Shown: positions 21,086-30,135 of the stretch, in pieces
Layout: each line of letters opens with the position of its first letter
Numbering within the stretch: position 1 is the first letter of the stretch
From: a virus
Strand: one strand, 5' to 3'
Virus record (IMG/VR): IMGVR_UViG_3300048999_000006
Coordinates: 1 to 31,108 of that record
DNA length: 31,108 bases
Position numbers and translations under genes: made by a program
The notes under the pieces: model-generated
Told to the model about the DNA's origin: nothing
The model's database searches: none
What the model saw: the letters and a program-made list of their open reading frames with translations, nothing else

Positions 21086-23796
21086 TGTCGTTCGCGCTAG
21101 GCACAGCTGTTGGCAAGATCGTTCTGGACTATGACGGGTCCGGTGTCGATGAGGCCAAGAAGGACCAGACAGACCTTGAGAAGAAGTCTGGTAGCACGCA
21201 GAAGGCACTGGACAAGACGGGCCGCACAGCCGGCATCGCTGGTCTAGCCATCGCTGGCGGGCTCGCGCTCGCCGTCAACGCTGCTGCCAACTTCGACCAG
21301 AGGATGTCGGCCATCGCGGCTGTGTCTGGCGCGACAGGCAACGACCTGGATGCCCTGCGCGGCAAGGCTCTCCAACTCGGCAAGGACACGCAGTTCAGCG
21401 CGACCGAGGCAGCCACGGCCATCGAGGAGTTGGTCAAGGCTGGCGTCTCGGTCCCTGACGTCCTGAACGGCGCGGCTGACGCCGTCGTGAACCTGGCAGC
21501 CGCCGGAGAGATTGATCTCCCGCAGGCCGCCACGATCAGCGCCAACGCCATGAACGCCTTTGGCCTCCAGGCCAAGGACATGGTTGGCGTGGTCGACAGC
21601 ATCGCTGGTGCGGCCAACGCATCGGCCATCGACGTGGGCGACTTCGGCCAGTCCCTCCAGCAGGTCGGCGCTGTCGCACACCTGGCCGGCGTGAACTTCC
21701 ACGACACCGCAGCCGCCATCGCCATCATGGGCAATGCAGGCATCAGGGGCAGTGACGCCGGTACGTCCCTCAAGACGATGTTCCAGCGGCTCCAGCCGAC
21801 GACGCTGAAGCAGATCAGCACCATGGAGGACTTGGGCATCCTGACGCTCAACGCCAACAAGAGCATGGAGTTGCTGCGCTCCAACGGCGTGAAGCCTCTC
21901 GGGAACGACCAGGCCACGCTCAACAAGCAGATGGAGGCACTCGCTGCGAACCTGAGCGACTCCGACGTTGGCTCGGCCAAGGCTGCCAAGGAACTCCAGA
22001 AGTTGCAACTGCAGTCCGGTGCGCTCAGCAATGCGTTCTATGACCAGCACGGCAACACCAAGTCTCTGGCCGACGTCAGCCAGGTCCTTCAGGACTCGAT
22101 GAAGGGAATGAACAAGCAGCAGAAGCAGATGACGCTCAACACCCTGTTCGGCTCCGACGCGATCCGTGGCGCAGCGATTCTCTCGGAGGCTGGCGCCAAG
22201 GGGTTTGAGAAGATGGGCAAGTCCATGGACAAGGTCAGCGCTGCTGACGTTGCCGCCAAGCGCATGGACAACCTCAAGGGCAAGATTGAGATCATGAAGG
22301 GCTCCGTCGAGACGGCTGGAGTCGCCATCGGCACAGCCCTGGTCCCGATGCTCACGAGTCTCGTCAACGTCCTCACATCGGTCGTGAACGTGTTCCTCGG
22401 CTTCAGCAGCGGAACGCAGAAGGCAATCGTCGCAGTGGTCGCTGCTGTTGGCGCGTTCCTCCTGCTCGTCTCGGCCATCATCAAGATCGTCAAGTTTGCA
22501 AAGGAAGCACAGGCCACCTTCCTCATCCTGCAGACAGCCATCGAGGGCACGTGGATTGCTGCGCTTGGCCCCATCGCGCTCATCATCGCAGCCGTGATCG
22601 CGTTCATCGCCATCGTCGTGATCTTGTACAAGAAGTGGACACCGTTCAGGAACCTCGTCAACGCCGTGTGGGCTGCGATCAAGACGGCCATCAGCGCGGT
22701 GGTGGATTGGTTCCAGGGTGTACCAGGCATGTTCGGCGATGCCATCAACGCCATCCAGTCGTTCTTCAGTGGCCTGCTTGACTGGCTGACGTCGCACTGG
22801 CGGCTCATCATCAGCATCCTCCTCGGTCCGCTTGGCATCGCCATCGCGCTCATCACCAAGTTCTGGCCTCAGATCACTGCTGCCTTCACCAAGGGTGTGG
22901 ATGCGGTCAAGGCTGTGTGGGAAGGGTTCTGGAACACGTTCGGTGGCCTCATCACCGCAGCGTTCCAGTTGGTTGTTGCCATCCTCAACCTGGCCTGGGT
23001 GATCGTCAAGGGCCTGTTCCTGCTGCAGTTGATGGCGATCAAGGCCATCGTGATGACTGTGTTCAACGCCATCGCCGGAGTAGTCCGAGCAGCGTTCAAC
23101 ATTATCATGGGCATCGTCCATGCGGCGTTCAACCTGTGGTTGTCCATCGTCCGGGCTGAGTTGAACATCATCAAGGGCATCTTCCAGGCCGTGTGGAACG
23201 CGATCCATGCGGTGATCGCTGCCGTCTGGGGCAAGATCGGTGGCACCATCACTGGTGCTCTCAGCCGGGCCAAGGGTGCCGTGTCTGGTGCGTGGTCGTA
23301 TGTCTCGGGCGTCACGTCGAGGATGTGGAACGCGATCTGGGACGCCATCGTCAAGGCTGTGGGCAAGATCGGGACGACGCTCGACACCATCAAGACCAAG
23401 GCGCTGGATGCGCTCTCTGGTGCAGCGACATGGCTGTTCGACAAGGGCAAGGAGATCATCCAGGGCCTCATCGATGGCATGACGTCGATGATCGGGAAGG
23501 TCACTGGTGCGATCCACGGCATCACGAGCAAGGTCAGCGGCTTCCTGCCGGGTTCCCCGGTGAAGGAGGGTCCGCTGACGGTCCTGAACAAGGGGTACGC
23601 CGGCAGCCAGATCATCAACATGATCATCGACGGCATCACCGCCCAGCAGGGTGTGCTGGAGGCGACGTGGAGGCACCATCAAGCGCAAGAAGAAGGGCAA
23701 CGGTGGTGGGCACATGACCATGAGCGGTGCGCTGACGCTGAAGGACGGCCAGGCGTACGTCGAGGGGATCGCCTCAGGCCTGGACAACAACGATGA
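21085..23796 (+). CDS. Tape measure protein
   Basis: The 903-codon ORF is the longest in the middle of the tail block and starts in the stop of the chaperone gene. Residues about 65-260 contain the TP901-type tape-measure core (FSATEAATAIEELVKAGVSV and following). Two hydrophobic segments lie at about 447-515 (KAIVAVVAAVGAFLLLVSAI and ALGPIALIIAAVIAFIAIVV), and Trp/Ala-rich helical repeats follow. GSPVKEGPLTVLNKGYAG near 828 is typical of the late part. It sets tail length and helps DNA cross the membrane. The last 40 or so codons before 23796 read as out-of-frame sequence (RWWAHDHERC); the true C-terminus seems to lie in another frame ending at 23830. Confidence 0.85.
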   Translation: MSFALGTAVGKIVLDYDGSGVDEAKKDQTDLEKKSGSTQKALDKTGRTAGIAGLAIAGGLALAVNAAANFDQRMSAIAAVSGATGNDLDALRGKALQLGKDTQFSATEAATAIEELVKAGVSVPDVLNGAADAVVNLAAAGEIDLPQAATISANAMNAFGLQAKDMVGVVDSIAGAANASAIDVGDFGQSLQQVGAVAHLAGVNFHDTAAAIAIMGNAGIRGSDAGTSLKTMFQRLQPTTLKQISTMEDLGILTLNANKSMELLRSNGVKPLGNDQATLNKQMEALAANLSDSDVGSAKAAKELQKLQLQSGALSNAFYDQHGNTKSLADVSQVLQDSMKGMNKQQKQMTLNTLFGSDAIRGAAILSEAGAKGFEKMGKSMDKVSAADVAAKRMDNLKGKIEIMKGSVETAGVAIGTALVPMLTSLVNVLTSVVNVFLGFSSGTQKAIVAVVAAVGAFLLLVSAIIKIVKFAKEAQATFLILQTAIEGTWIAALGPIALIIAAVIAFIAIVVILYKKWTPFRNLVNAVWAAIKTAISAVVDWFQGVPGMFGDAINAIQSFFSGLLDWLTSHWRLIISILLGPLGIAIALITKFWPQITAAFTKGVDAVKAVWEGFWNTFGGLITAAFQLVVAILNLAWVIVKGLFLLQLMAIKAIVMTVFNAIAGVVRAAFNIIMGIVHAAFNLWLSIVRAELNIIKGIFQAVWNAIHAVIAAVWGKIGGTITGALSRAKGAVSGAWSYVSGVTSRMWNAIWDAIVKAVGKIGTTLDTIKTKALDALSGAATWLFDKGKEIIQGLIDGMTSMIGKVTGAIHGITSKVSGFLPGSPVKEGPLTVLNKGYAGSQIINMIIDGITAQQGVLEATWRHHQAQEEGQRWWAHDHERCADAEGRPGVRRGDRLRPGQQR

Positions 23797-23830
23797 CGAC
23801 TATGACGACACGATTGATAGGATGAACTGA
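23669..23830 (+). CDS. Displaced 3' end of the tape-measure gene (or separate 38-aa ORF)
   Basis: In the +1 frame relative to the tape measure, codons from 23669 read GGTIKRKKKGNGGGH, then MTMSGALTLKDGQAYVEG and an acidic end (LDNNDDDYDDTIDRMN). The stop at 23828-23830 overlaps the next start as TGATG. This fits a phage tape-measure end much better than the annotated frame. Skipping base T23668 joins LEAT to GGTIKRK smoothly. ATG 23714 could alternatively start a separate small gene. A natural indel, a programmed shift and a sequencing error all remain possible. Confidence 0.5.
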   Translation, partial: GGTIKRKKKGNGGGHMTMSGALTLKDGQAYVEGIASGLDNNDDDYDDTIDRMN

Positions 23831-25680
23831 TGGGCGCGCCAGTCACAGTCAAGAACGCCACGGACACTTGGGTCAACTCGGCCAAGCCGTCCAAGAACTA
23901 CGGCGAGGGGTCACGGCTGCAGTTGAAGACAGGCGCCAAGTCTGTACTGCTGTACTTCAACCGTCCGTGGACTCCTGGCTCCACGATCATGAGCGCCAAG
24001 TTGCGCGTGTACAACGTTGCGGCGTGGGCGGGCTCCGTGACGCTCACAGTCCAGCGTGCTGGGTCGGCTTGGTCGGTCAACAAGGCGAACTGGAACAACA
24101 AGCCTGCCGGCTCCGGTCCTACAGCGACCAAGAACCTGACTGGCGCTGCTGCCGGGACGATGTGGGAGATGGACGTTGCTCCGATCCTCCAGCCCATCGC
24201 CAACGGGCTCGCGTGGTACGGCCTGGTCCTGACCACGAACAACGCAGCCGACTCGGCCATCCACAGCGCACAGTCATCGTCTGGAGCACTGCGCCCGGTG
24301 CTGATCGTCCAGTGGAACGATCCTCCTGACGCCCCAGACAACCTGCGTCCTGCTGGTGGCCGCAACGCAGGCAAGGCCAGCCCATACGTCCAGTACGACT
24401 TCAACGACGCGAACGGAGACACTGACCTCCAGTCGCACCAGATCCAGTTCGGCGCGAGCACGGCCCTGCTTGACGCAGGCACCACGACGCTCGACCTCGG
24501 CGAGGTTGCCACGACCGTCCCTGAGGCAGACCTGAGCGATGCTGTCAAGTACCCGACATGGGTCGCGCTAGTTAGCGGGACTCAGAAGGCATGGAGGGTT
24601 CGCACCAAGGACTCTGCTGGCATCTGGTCTGTCTACTCGGACTCGCAGTTGTTTGGGTACCTCTCCAAGGGTGTCCTCACGATCACGAGCCCTGCTGTGG
24701 CGCCCAATAACTTCATCTGGGAGGGCAGCCCTGACGTCTCGTGGACGTTCACCGGTCGTACGCAGCGCGCGTACCAGGTGATCATCGCTGATGCGGCCGA
24801 CCCGAACACTTGGTTGTGGGACAGCGGGAAGATCACGAGCACTGCGACCTCGCAGACCATACCATTCCGTGTCATCAAGGACGCCGGCAAGTCGTACATC
24901 ATCACGGTGCGCATCTGGGACGACCAGGTCCGCGAGGCTCTGCCCAGCGACCCTGTGTACGTCGAGGGCACGATCACGGCCACAGTCGCCTACGACAACA
25001 CGGTGACTGCTGTGACTGCGCTCGCTGCGGTGTCGGACGCATACCTGCCCGTCGAGCACCTGACGTGGACGAGTGCCGTGGCTCCCGACTCCTTCCAACT
25101 CCAGCGCAGCAGCGACGGTGGCGCCACGTGGGAGTACAGGCGAGAGTTCTTGCCGACCGATGCGACCTTGGGCGGCACGTCGTACGGGTACGACGACAAC
25201 GGTGCGACTCCGTACCAGGCGTACCAGTGGCGTGTCATGAGGATCGTTGCAGGCAAGCAGTCTGGCAACAATCTTGTCGTCTCGGGACAGGTCCGCAAGT
25301 TGGCTCCGTTCCTGATGCGCAAGGACTCGACCGATGCTGTCTGCTTCCTGAACCCCAAGCGGAACAAGGGCAAGATGGACATCCAAGAGTTGATCCTGAC
25401 TCAGGCTGGCCCGCCCGTGCTCCAGACGCAGCGACTCGGAGGAGAGGCTGGGCACATCGAGGGAAGGTTCACGGACAACGACGCGATGGCCGGCGTGACC
25501 GCAGACATGCAGGCCGCGAGGTTTGAGCGGCTCCGCAAGGACAGCGGCATCGAGGTGACTGTGTACTACGCCAACCAGACGTTCAACGCCATCGCCTACA
25601 ACTTCCAGATCGACACGATCACAGACACTTCTGGCGTGTCGTATCTCGCATCGTTCGATTGGTTTGAGGTGCCCGCATGA
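23830..25680 (+). CDS. Minor tail protein with N-terminal DNRLRE domain
   Basis: The 616-residue protein starts with DTWVNSAKPSKNYGEGSRLQ and continues through LLYFNRPWTPGSTIMSAKLR to LRPVLIVQW near residue 163. This is the pattern of the DNRLRE beta-sandwich domain found on cell-surface and carbohydrate-associated proteins. Two or three fibronectin III-like domains follow (for example PPDAPDNLRPAGG and a LTWTSAVAPDSFQLQRSSDG strand pair). The C-terminus (TFNAIAYNFQIDTITDTSGV) resembles other siphophage distal tail proteins. It is coupled to the tape measure and the hub gene and probably forms part of the tail tip facing the cell. Confidence 0.7.
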   Translation: MGAPVTVKNATDTWVNSAKPSKNYGEGSRLQLKTGAKSVLLYFNRPWTPGSTIMSAKLRVYNVAAWAGSVTLTVQRAGSAWSVNKANWNNKPAGSGPTATKNLTGAAAGTMWEMDVAPILQPIANGLAWYGLVLTTNNAADSAIHSAQSSSGALRPVLIVQWNDPPDAPDNLRPAGGRNAGKASPYVQYDFNDANGDTDLQSHQIQFGASTALLDAGTTTLDLGEVATTVPEADLSDAVKYPTWVALVSGTQKAWRVRTKDSAGIWSVYSDSQLFGYLSKGVLTITSPAVAPNNFIWEGSPDVSWTFTGRTQRAYQVIIADAADPNTWLWDSGKITSTATSQTIPFRVIKDAGKSYIITVRIWDDQVREALPSDPVYVEGTITATVAYDNTVTAVTALAAVSDAYLPVEHLTWTSAVAPDSFQLQRSSDGGATWEYRREFLPTDATLGGTSYGYDDNGATPYQAYQWRVMRIVAGKQSGNNLVVSGQVRKLAPFLMRKDSTDAVCFLNPKRNKGKMDIQELILTQAGPPVLQTQRLGGEAGHIEGRFTDNDAMAGVTADMQAARFERLRKDSGIEVTVYYANQTFNAIAYNFQIDTITDTSGVSYLASFDWFEVPA

Positions 25681-26867
25681 TCGGGATCGGGAAGCACAAG
25701 GCCCACCTGAATGAGTTGGACACGGTCCTCAACACTGCGTACAGCATCCGCATCCGCGTGCGCCTGCTGGACCTGGACCACAACTACAAGAAGGACCTCA
25801 CGGACTACTTCTATGACGGCCTGGTGACGGTCGATGACACCGCACAGGTGACGCGCGCTCTGGACCTGACGCTGCTCGACCCCAAGCAGAAGGTCCACAT
25901 CGACCCGGACAGCCCGAGCCGCACGTCCATCTTCATCACGGACATGATCAGCATCATCTATGTAGTCAGCCGGCCAGACCGCACGAGGTCATGGGAGATT
26001 CCTGTGTTCTGTGGGCCTGTTGACGCCATGGATCGTGACGACGTGTACATCGACCTCAAGTGCCTCGGCAAGGAGTCTTTGAGCATCACGAACCTCTGGC
26101 GTGGCAGGACCTTCAAGAAGAACCAGCCCAAGACCGACGTCATCCGAGCGATCCTGCGCGACCTCGTGGGTGAGACCAAGTTGAGCCTGGTCGACAAGAG
26201 CGCCAAGATGCCGGACGACCGCAAGTTGAACCGCGCGAGCAAGCCGTGGCTGATCGCCAAGAAGTTGGCCAAGACCATGGGGTACCAACTGTTCTACGAT
26301 GGCCGTGGGTACGCGACCATGCGCAGGATTCAGCACAGGCCTGCGCTCAAGATGAATGAGCAGTGGATCACGACCGACCCCAAGGTTGCGTACGACCTCA
26401 GCCAGACGATCAACGCTGTGGAGGTCATCGGCAAGAAGCCCAAGAAGGCAAAGAAGCCTGTGTCGTACACGCTGGTTGCGAAGAAGTCGCACCCGTTGTC
26501 GCCATGGAGGATCGGTCGTGGAGGCGTCCCCAGGTACCTGTGGACCAGCGTCCAGGACGAGAGCCTCAGGACCACCAAGGAGTGCAAGAACCTTGCGAAG
26601 ATACTGCTGGCAGACGGGCTGCTCGCAGGAGTCGATGTCACGTATGACGGCGCTCCCCATCCTCGTCTACAGGAAGGTGATGTCATTGCTCTGCGGACTG
26701 ACCTGGTGTCGGTCAACTTCAAGGCGAGCAAGTTCACGATCCCGTTGACGGCAGGGACTGTCGCATCGTACGGCTACCACAAGCGACTGCGCCCCAAGGG
26801 TGGCCAGCGCATCATCAGGCCGCGCCACAAGCACCACCACCACAAGCCCAAGGAGAACGCTTCATGA
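25677..26867 (+). CDS. Tail tip hub / minor tail protein with His-rich tail
   Basis: The 396-residue protein overlaps its neighbours by four bases on both sides. Its N-terminal half (YSIRIRVRLLDLDHNYKKDL, then DGLVTVDDTAQVTRALDLTL and the FCGPVDAMDRDD strand) is typical of actinophage tail proteins related to gp27/gp44-like hubs. A central helical part (PKTDVIRAILRDLVGETK) and a beta domain follow. The last residues (RPRHKHHHHKPKENAS) contain four consecutive His, a possible metal site. It likely forms the platform that holds the fibre encoded next. Confidence 0.7.
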   Translation: MIGIGKHKAHLNELDTVLNTAYSIRIRVRLLDLDHNYKKDLTDYFYDGLVTVDDTAQVTRALDLTLLDPKQKVHIDPDSPSRTSIFITDMISIIYVVSRPDRTRSWEIPVFCGPVDAMDRDDVYIDLKCLGKESLSITNLWRGRTFKKNQPKTDVIRAILRDLVGETKLSLVDKSAKMPDDRKLNRASKPWLIAKKLAKTMGYQLFYDGRGYATMRRIQHRPALKMNEQWITTDPKVAYDLSQTINAVEVIGKKPKKAKKPVSYTLVAKKSHPLSPWRIGRGGVPRYLWTSVQDESLRTTKECKNLAKILLADGLLAGVDVTYDGAPHPRLQEGDVIALRTDLVSVNFKASKFTIPLTAGTVASYGYHKRLRPKGGQRIIRPRHKHHHHKPKENAS

Positions 26868-29710
26868 TTGAGACCGGCAAGATCACGAACGTGTGGATCG
26901 CAAACCTCGGGTCGGAGTTGGTCTCTGACGCAGCCGCAGCGCAAGCGTTACTGGTGGTGGACGATGCGTACGACTTCAACGAGACAGGCGGCACGTTGCG
27001 CCTGACGGACGACACCAACACCATCGACCTCCCGTACACGTCGGTCAACATGGACACCGACACGATCACGCTCACGGCTCCGCTGGCTGGCACGTGGCTG
27101 GCGGGTACTGATGTCGCAGTCCTCCCGTTGGGCCGGCAGAAGAAGGCACAGATTGACCTCAACGACGGTGATGAAGGCCCTGTCGCCATCGTGCCCATGA
27201 CGTTCGACACGATGCTGGACGACGGCATCCGCGAGCCTGACGAGCAAGAGGCTGTCCTGATCGATGACTCCTCGGGCCGTTGGGAGATCAGCGCAGTCGA
27301 TGACCAGCAGGGGATGGTGAACGGTTCGTCCGTCACCGGTGATGGCCTGCCGCAGTTCGTCCCGGTGGATCCTCCTCCGATCAGCCCTGCGCTCAAGGTC
27401 ACCGGCACGACCAACAGCCTGGTCATCGAGGCTCTGGATGAGGTGGCTGCTGGGACGCTGATCAACTACTACGTCAGCACAGTCTCTGGGTTCGTGCCTG
27501 ACCCCACCACACTTGTCTCAACGACCCCGGCCCAGGTCGCCGTGATCAGCGCTGATGCGACTGGCGCTCCTCTCCAGCCGGACACCACGTACTACGTCGT
27601 TGCCGTTGCTACCAACATCATCGGCTCCGCTCTGCCCTCGGCAGAGGTGCAGGGCCTCCTGAACCTCGACAACGTCGATGCTCTCATCGCCGCGCGTCTC
27701 GTCGTCGGCTTCATCCTCACGGGCTCCATCGCTGTCGGCAACATGACCATAGATGCGATCACCGGCATCACGATCAACGCAGCCGGTGGCGGCACCATCC
27801 TTCACTTCCCTGTGGATGGTGTCTCACCGCTGGAGTTGACAGCCAACGTCGTCGCGCAGTCGCTCAACGTCCAGGACAACCTGACCATCGCCGGTGGTGG
27901 AACCATCTATGGCAACCTCCAGATGGCCAACGGCATCCAGGACCCGCTGACGGCACCAGGGCTCTCGTCGTACTACCCATCGGTCAACACAGGCCTGTAC
28001 ACCGATGGCTCTGACCGTGCGTACTACTTCGCAGACATGGTTGAGTACCCAGCCGACACCACCAAGGTGGCCGTGGGCATGTCTGACTCTGCAGTCACTG
28101 GCGGTGCTGGGACAGCGATCTGGGTGTTTGACAAGATCACTGGCGCGTTCACCTCATCGCCAACGGGTGGTGGCAACGCATGGCAAAAGAACTTCTATGC
28201 GTGGGGTGGCATGACCTATTACAACGGGTCGTACTACTTCATGGGCCAGGACTATGACAGGGCTGCTGACTGGTACCTCTACCGAATCTCGGCAACGACA
28301 TGGGCACTCCAGACTGAGTTGAGGATCGGAGGCTCTGGCGCGTTCAACGGCTACAACCCGAGGATCGCTGCTGACGTCACCAACGCTCGGATCGCCATGG
28401 TGTGGATCCCCAACAGTCTCGACCTCACGCTGCGGTGGCTCAACCCGACGACTCTGGCGACCGTGGGAGCAGACAACGTCCTGTACGCGAACTGCGGCCA
28501 CTCCAGCATCGGCGCTGTCCACATAGGTGACCCCGGTATCGGATCGCAGAAGGTGCTGGTGGCACTAAAGGACCTGTCAGGATCGCCCTTCACCAAGGTA
28601 CTGTGTTGGAACCTTGCCACTGCGCCGACCCGAGACGCCACGCATGACTTCGCACGTGCGAACGGCAACAAGATCGAAGCGATGACGTACGACGTACCTG
28701 CTGGCGTGATGCTGACCATCGACATCGCTGGCCGGCTGAACCACTACGGCACCGGGATCGTGGACACGACCCACACAGCAGAGCACGCATGGTACGACGC
28801 CGATGTGACTGGAGGTACTCATGAGACTCACGTTGGCCCGTCCAAGTCCTACGTGCTGCCGGCTCGGGCGTACCTGAGCGTGTCGGTCCCGCCACCGCCC
28901 GACTTCACCAACCCGGACACATCCAACCACGACCGAGCGAACCAGGTCAAGTTGTACATGTCGAACAACGGTGGTACAACGTGGCACTACCAGATCTTCA
29001 CCACCACACCCTGGTCTGCGACCATGTTGAGCGTCAACGGCCTGCCGACGGACACTCCGAACGCAGGCGCTGCGTTCCCAGTCGCGCTCACACCTGCGGT
29101 CCTCCGGTCTGGCGCCATCAGGCTCGACGGCAAGCCCAAGTCGTACATCGACGGATCAGGCATCGCAAACCTGGATGGCCTGATCCCTCCCGGTGCGATG
29201 ATGATGTGGCCAGGCACTACTGCGCCTACAGGGTGGCTGATATGTAACGGCCAGGCCGTCTCCCGTGCGACGTACGCAGACCTCAAGGCAGCGGTGTTCG
29301 ATGGCACCAACCACAGGTTCGGCAACGGCGACGGTACAACAACCTTCAACGTGCCTGACTTCCGTGGAAGGTTCCCAGCAGGTGTTTCGCCATCGGGCTC
29401 GACGCTTGTGACGCCAGGCTCGTTTGAGACAGCATCGGTCGGTGGCACTGCACCAGGCGCCGCAGATGAGGCAAGGTTCAACCACAGGCACACGCACGAC
29501 CTGTCGATCACGATCAACACGCTGTCTGCCAACACGCAGACCAACACGACAACAGGAGGTACTGCCACTCGTGTGACGGGTCTGGCCGGCGACACGCCAG
29601 GCAACCACAGGCACGTTGGATCCACTGCGCTCTCCGAGGGAGTGGGTGGAGCAGGAGCGAACCTGCAGAACCACGGAATGCTTGGCATCAACTTCATCAT
29701 CAAGACGTGA
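26864..29710 (+). CDS. Tail fibre / receptor-binding protein with phage collar domain
   Basis: The 948-residue protein has an N-terminal beta part that resembles tail-attached domains, a fibronectin III-like unit (about 175-270), a Gly/Ile-rich stalk (VGNMTIDAITGITINAAGGG), and a large beta region (about 360-690) with repeated Trp/Tyr strands that may be a propeller. The C-terminus from residue 777 (GAMMMWPGTTAPTGWLICNG) is a tail collar domain. FNHRHTHDL and GNHRHVG after it give His-x-His pairs like those that bind metal in short-tail-fibre tips. This is the best candidate for host recognition. Confidence 0.75.
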   Translation: MIETGKITNVWIANLGSELVSDAAAAQALLVVDDAYDFNETGGTLRLTDDTNTIDLPYTSVNMDTDTITLTAPLAGTWLAGTDVAVLPLGRQKKAQIDLNDGDEGPVAIVPMTFDTMLDDGIREPDEQEAVLIDDSSGRWEISAVDDQQGMVNGSSVTGDGLPQFVPVDPPPISPALKVTGTTNSLVIEALDEVAAGTLINYYVSTVSGFVPDPTTLVSTTPAQVAVISADATGAPLQPDTTYYVVAVATNIIGSALPSAEVQGLLNLDNVDALIAARLVVGFILTGSIAVGNMTIDAITGITINAAGGGTILHFPVDGVSPLELTANVVAQSLNVQDNLTIAGGGTIYGNLQMANGIQDPLTAPGLSSYYPSVNTGLYTDGSDRAYYFADMVEYPADTTKVAVGMSDSAVTGGAGTAIWVFDKITGAFTSSPTGGGNAWQKNFYAWGGMTYYNGSYYFMGQDYDRAADWYLYRISATTWALQTELRIGGSGAFNGYNPRIAADVTNARIAMVWIPNSLDLTLRWLNPTTLATVGADNVLYANCGHSSIGAVHIGDPGIGSQKVLVALKDLSGSPFTKVLCWNLATAPTRDATHDFARANGNKIEAMTYDVPAGVMLTIDIAGRLNHYGTGIVDTTHTAEHAWYDADVTGGTHETHVGPSKSYVLPARAYLSVSVPPPPDFTNPDTSNHDRANQVKLYMSNNGGTTWHYQIFTTTPWSATMLSVNGLPTDTPNAGAAFPVALTPAVLRSGAIRLDGKPKSYIDGSGIANLDGLIPPGAMMMWPGTTAPTGWLICNGQAVSRATYADLKAAVFDGTNHRFGNGDGTTTFNVPDFRGRFPAGVSPSGSTLVTPGSFETASVGGTAPGAADEARFNHRHTHDLSITINTLSANTQTNTTTGGTATRVTGLAGDTPGNHRHVGSTALSEGVGGAGANLQNHGMLGINFIIKT

Positions 29711-29716
29711 GACACG

Positions 29717-29722
29717 TAGACT
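29717..29722 (+). promoter_or_regulatory. Candidate -10 element (TAGACT) before the lysis block
   Basis: TAGACT lies in the 31-base gap between the fibre gene and the holin-like gene, 20 bases before its GTG. It matches the element at 17546. It may allow separate expression of lysis genes; no -35 box is seen. Confidence 0.3.
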
Positions 29723-29741
29723 ACAGCGAGAGGAGGCCACA

Positions 29742-29960
29742 GTGAGAGACTGGCAGTTCGATGTGATCTTCTGGCTCGGAATCATCGGTGCGCTAGTCAT
29801 GCTGTTCAGCGATCCTCTCGGGATCACGGTTCGGCCCGAAGTGGTGACCCTGTTCGGGGTGATGTTGGCGTTCGTGTACCAGCAGAAGCAGAGGATCAAC
29901 AACGACAAGGAAGATTCCAAGAAGCACAGGAAGCGGAAGGAGGACGAGGACGATGGATGA
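29742..29960 (+). CDS. Holin-like membrane protein, 72 aa
   Basis: The GTG at 29742 has AGAGGAGGCC upstream; longer in-frame ORFs would run into the fibre gene. Two hydrophobic helices are visible (VIFWLGIIGALVMLFSD and VVTLFGVMLAFVYQQ), followed by a strongly charged C-terminus (KEDSKKHRKRKEDEDDG). Size, two-helix topology and charged tail fit small class II holins, and the gene lies between the tail and a probable endolysin. The holin call is by form and context only. Confidence 0.6.
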   Translation: MRDWQFDVIFWLGIIGALVMLFSDPLGITVRPEVVTLFGVMLAFVYQQKQRINNDKEDSKKHRKRKEDEDDG

Positions 29961-30135
29961 CCTTCAGATCAGGCTGGTGTTCCTGCTTGTGGGCCTCATC
30001 CTTGGCTACACCGCAGGCTGTGCCAAGTCAGCGATGCTCTACGCTCGCGCGATGAAGAAGGAAGTGCATGAAGTGAGGCATGAGGTCCACGTCATCATGA
30101 CGCTGCTCAAGCCAGAGGAGGAGGAGCAGTCATGA
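29953..30135 (+). CDS. Small membrane protein of the lysis block, 60 aa
   Basis: It starts inside the 3' end of the holin-like gene. A single hydrophobic helix (LVFLLVGLILGYTAGC) is followed by an amphipathic charged helix and an acidic tail (LLKPEEEEQS). It may be a holin partner or antiholin, but a specific role is not shown. It overlaps the next gene by four bases. Confidence 0.6.
   Translation: MDDLQIRLVFLLVGLILGYTAGCAKSAMLYARAMKKEVHEVRHEVHVIMTLLKPEEEEQS

Noticed and set aside
21244-23790. An 848-codon open frame on the minus strand opposite the tape measure
   Set aside because: It mirrors the GC-biased third positions of the real gene, has His/Asp/Arg-rich low-complexity translation and no recognisable domain. 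The 622-codon minus-strand frame opposite the capsid region (15723-17591) is rejected for the same reason.
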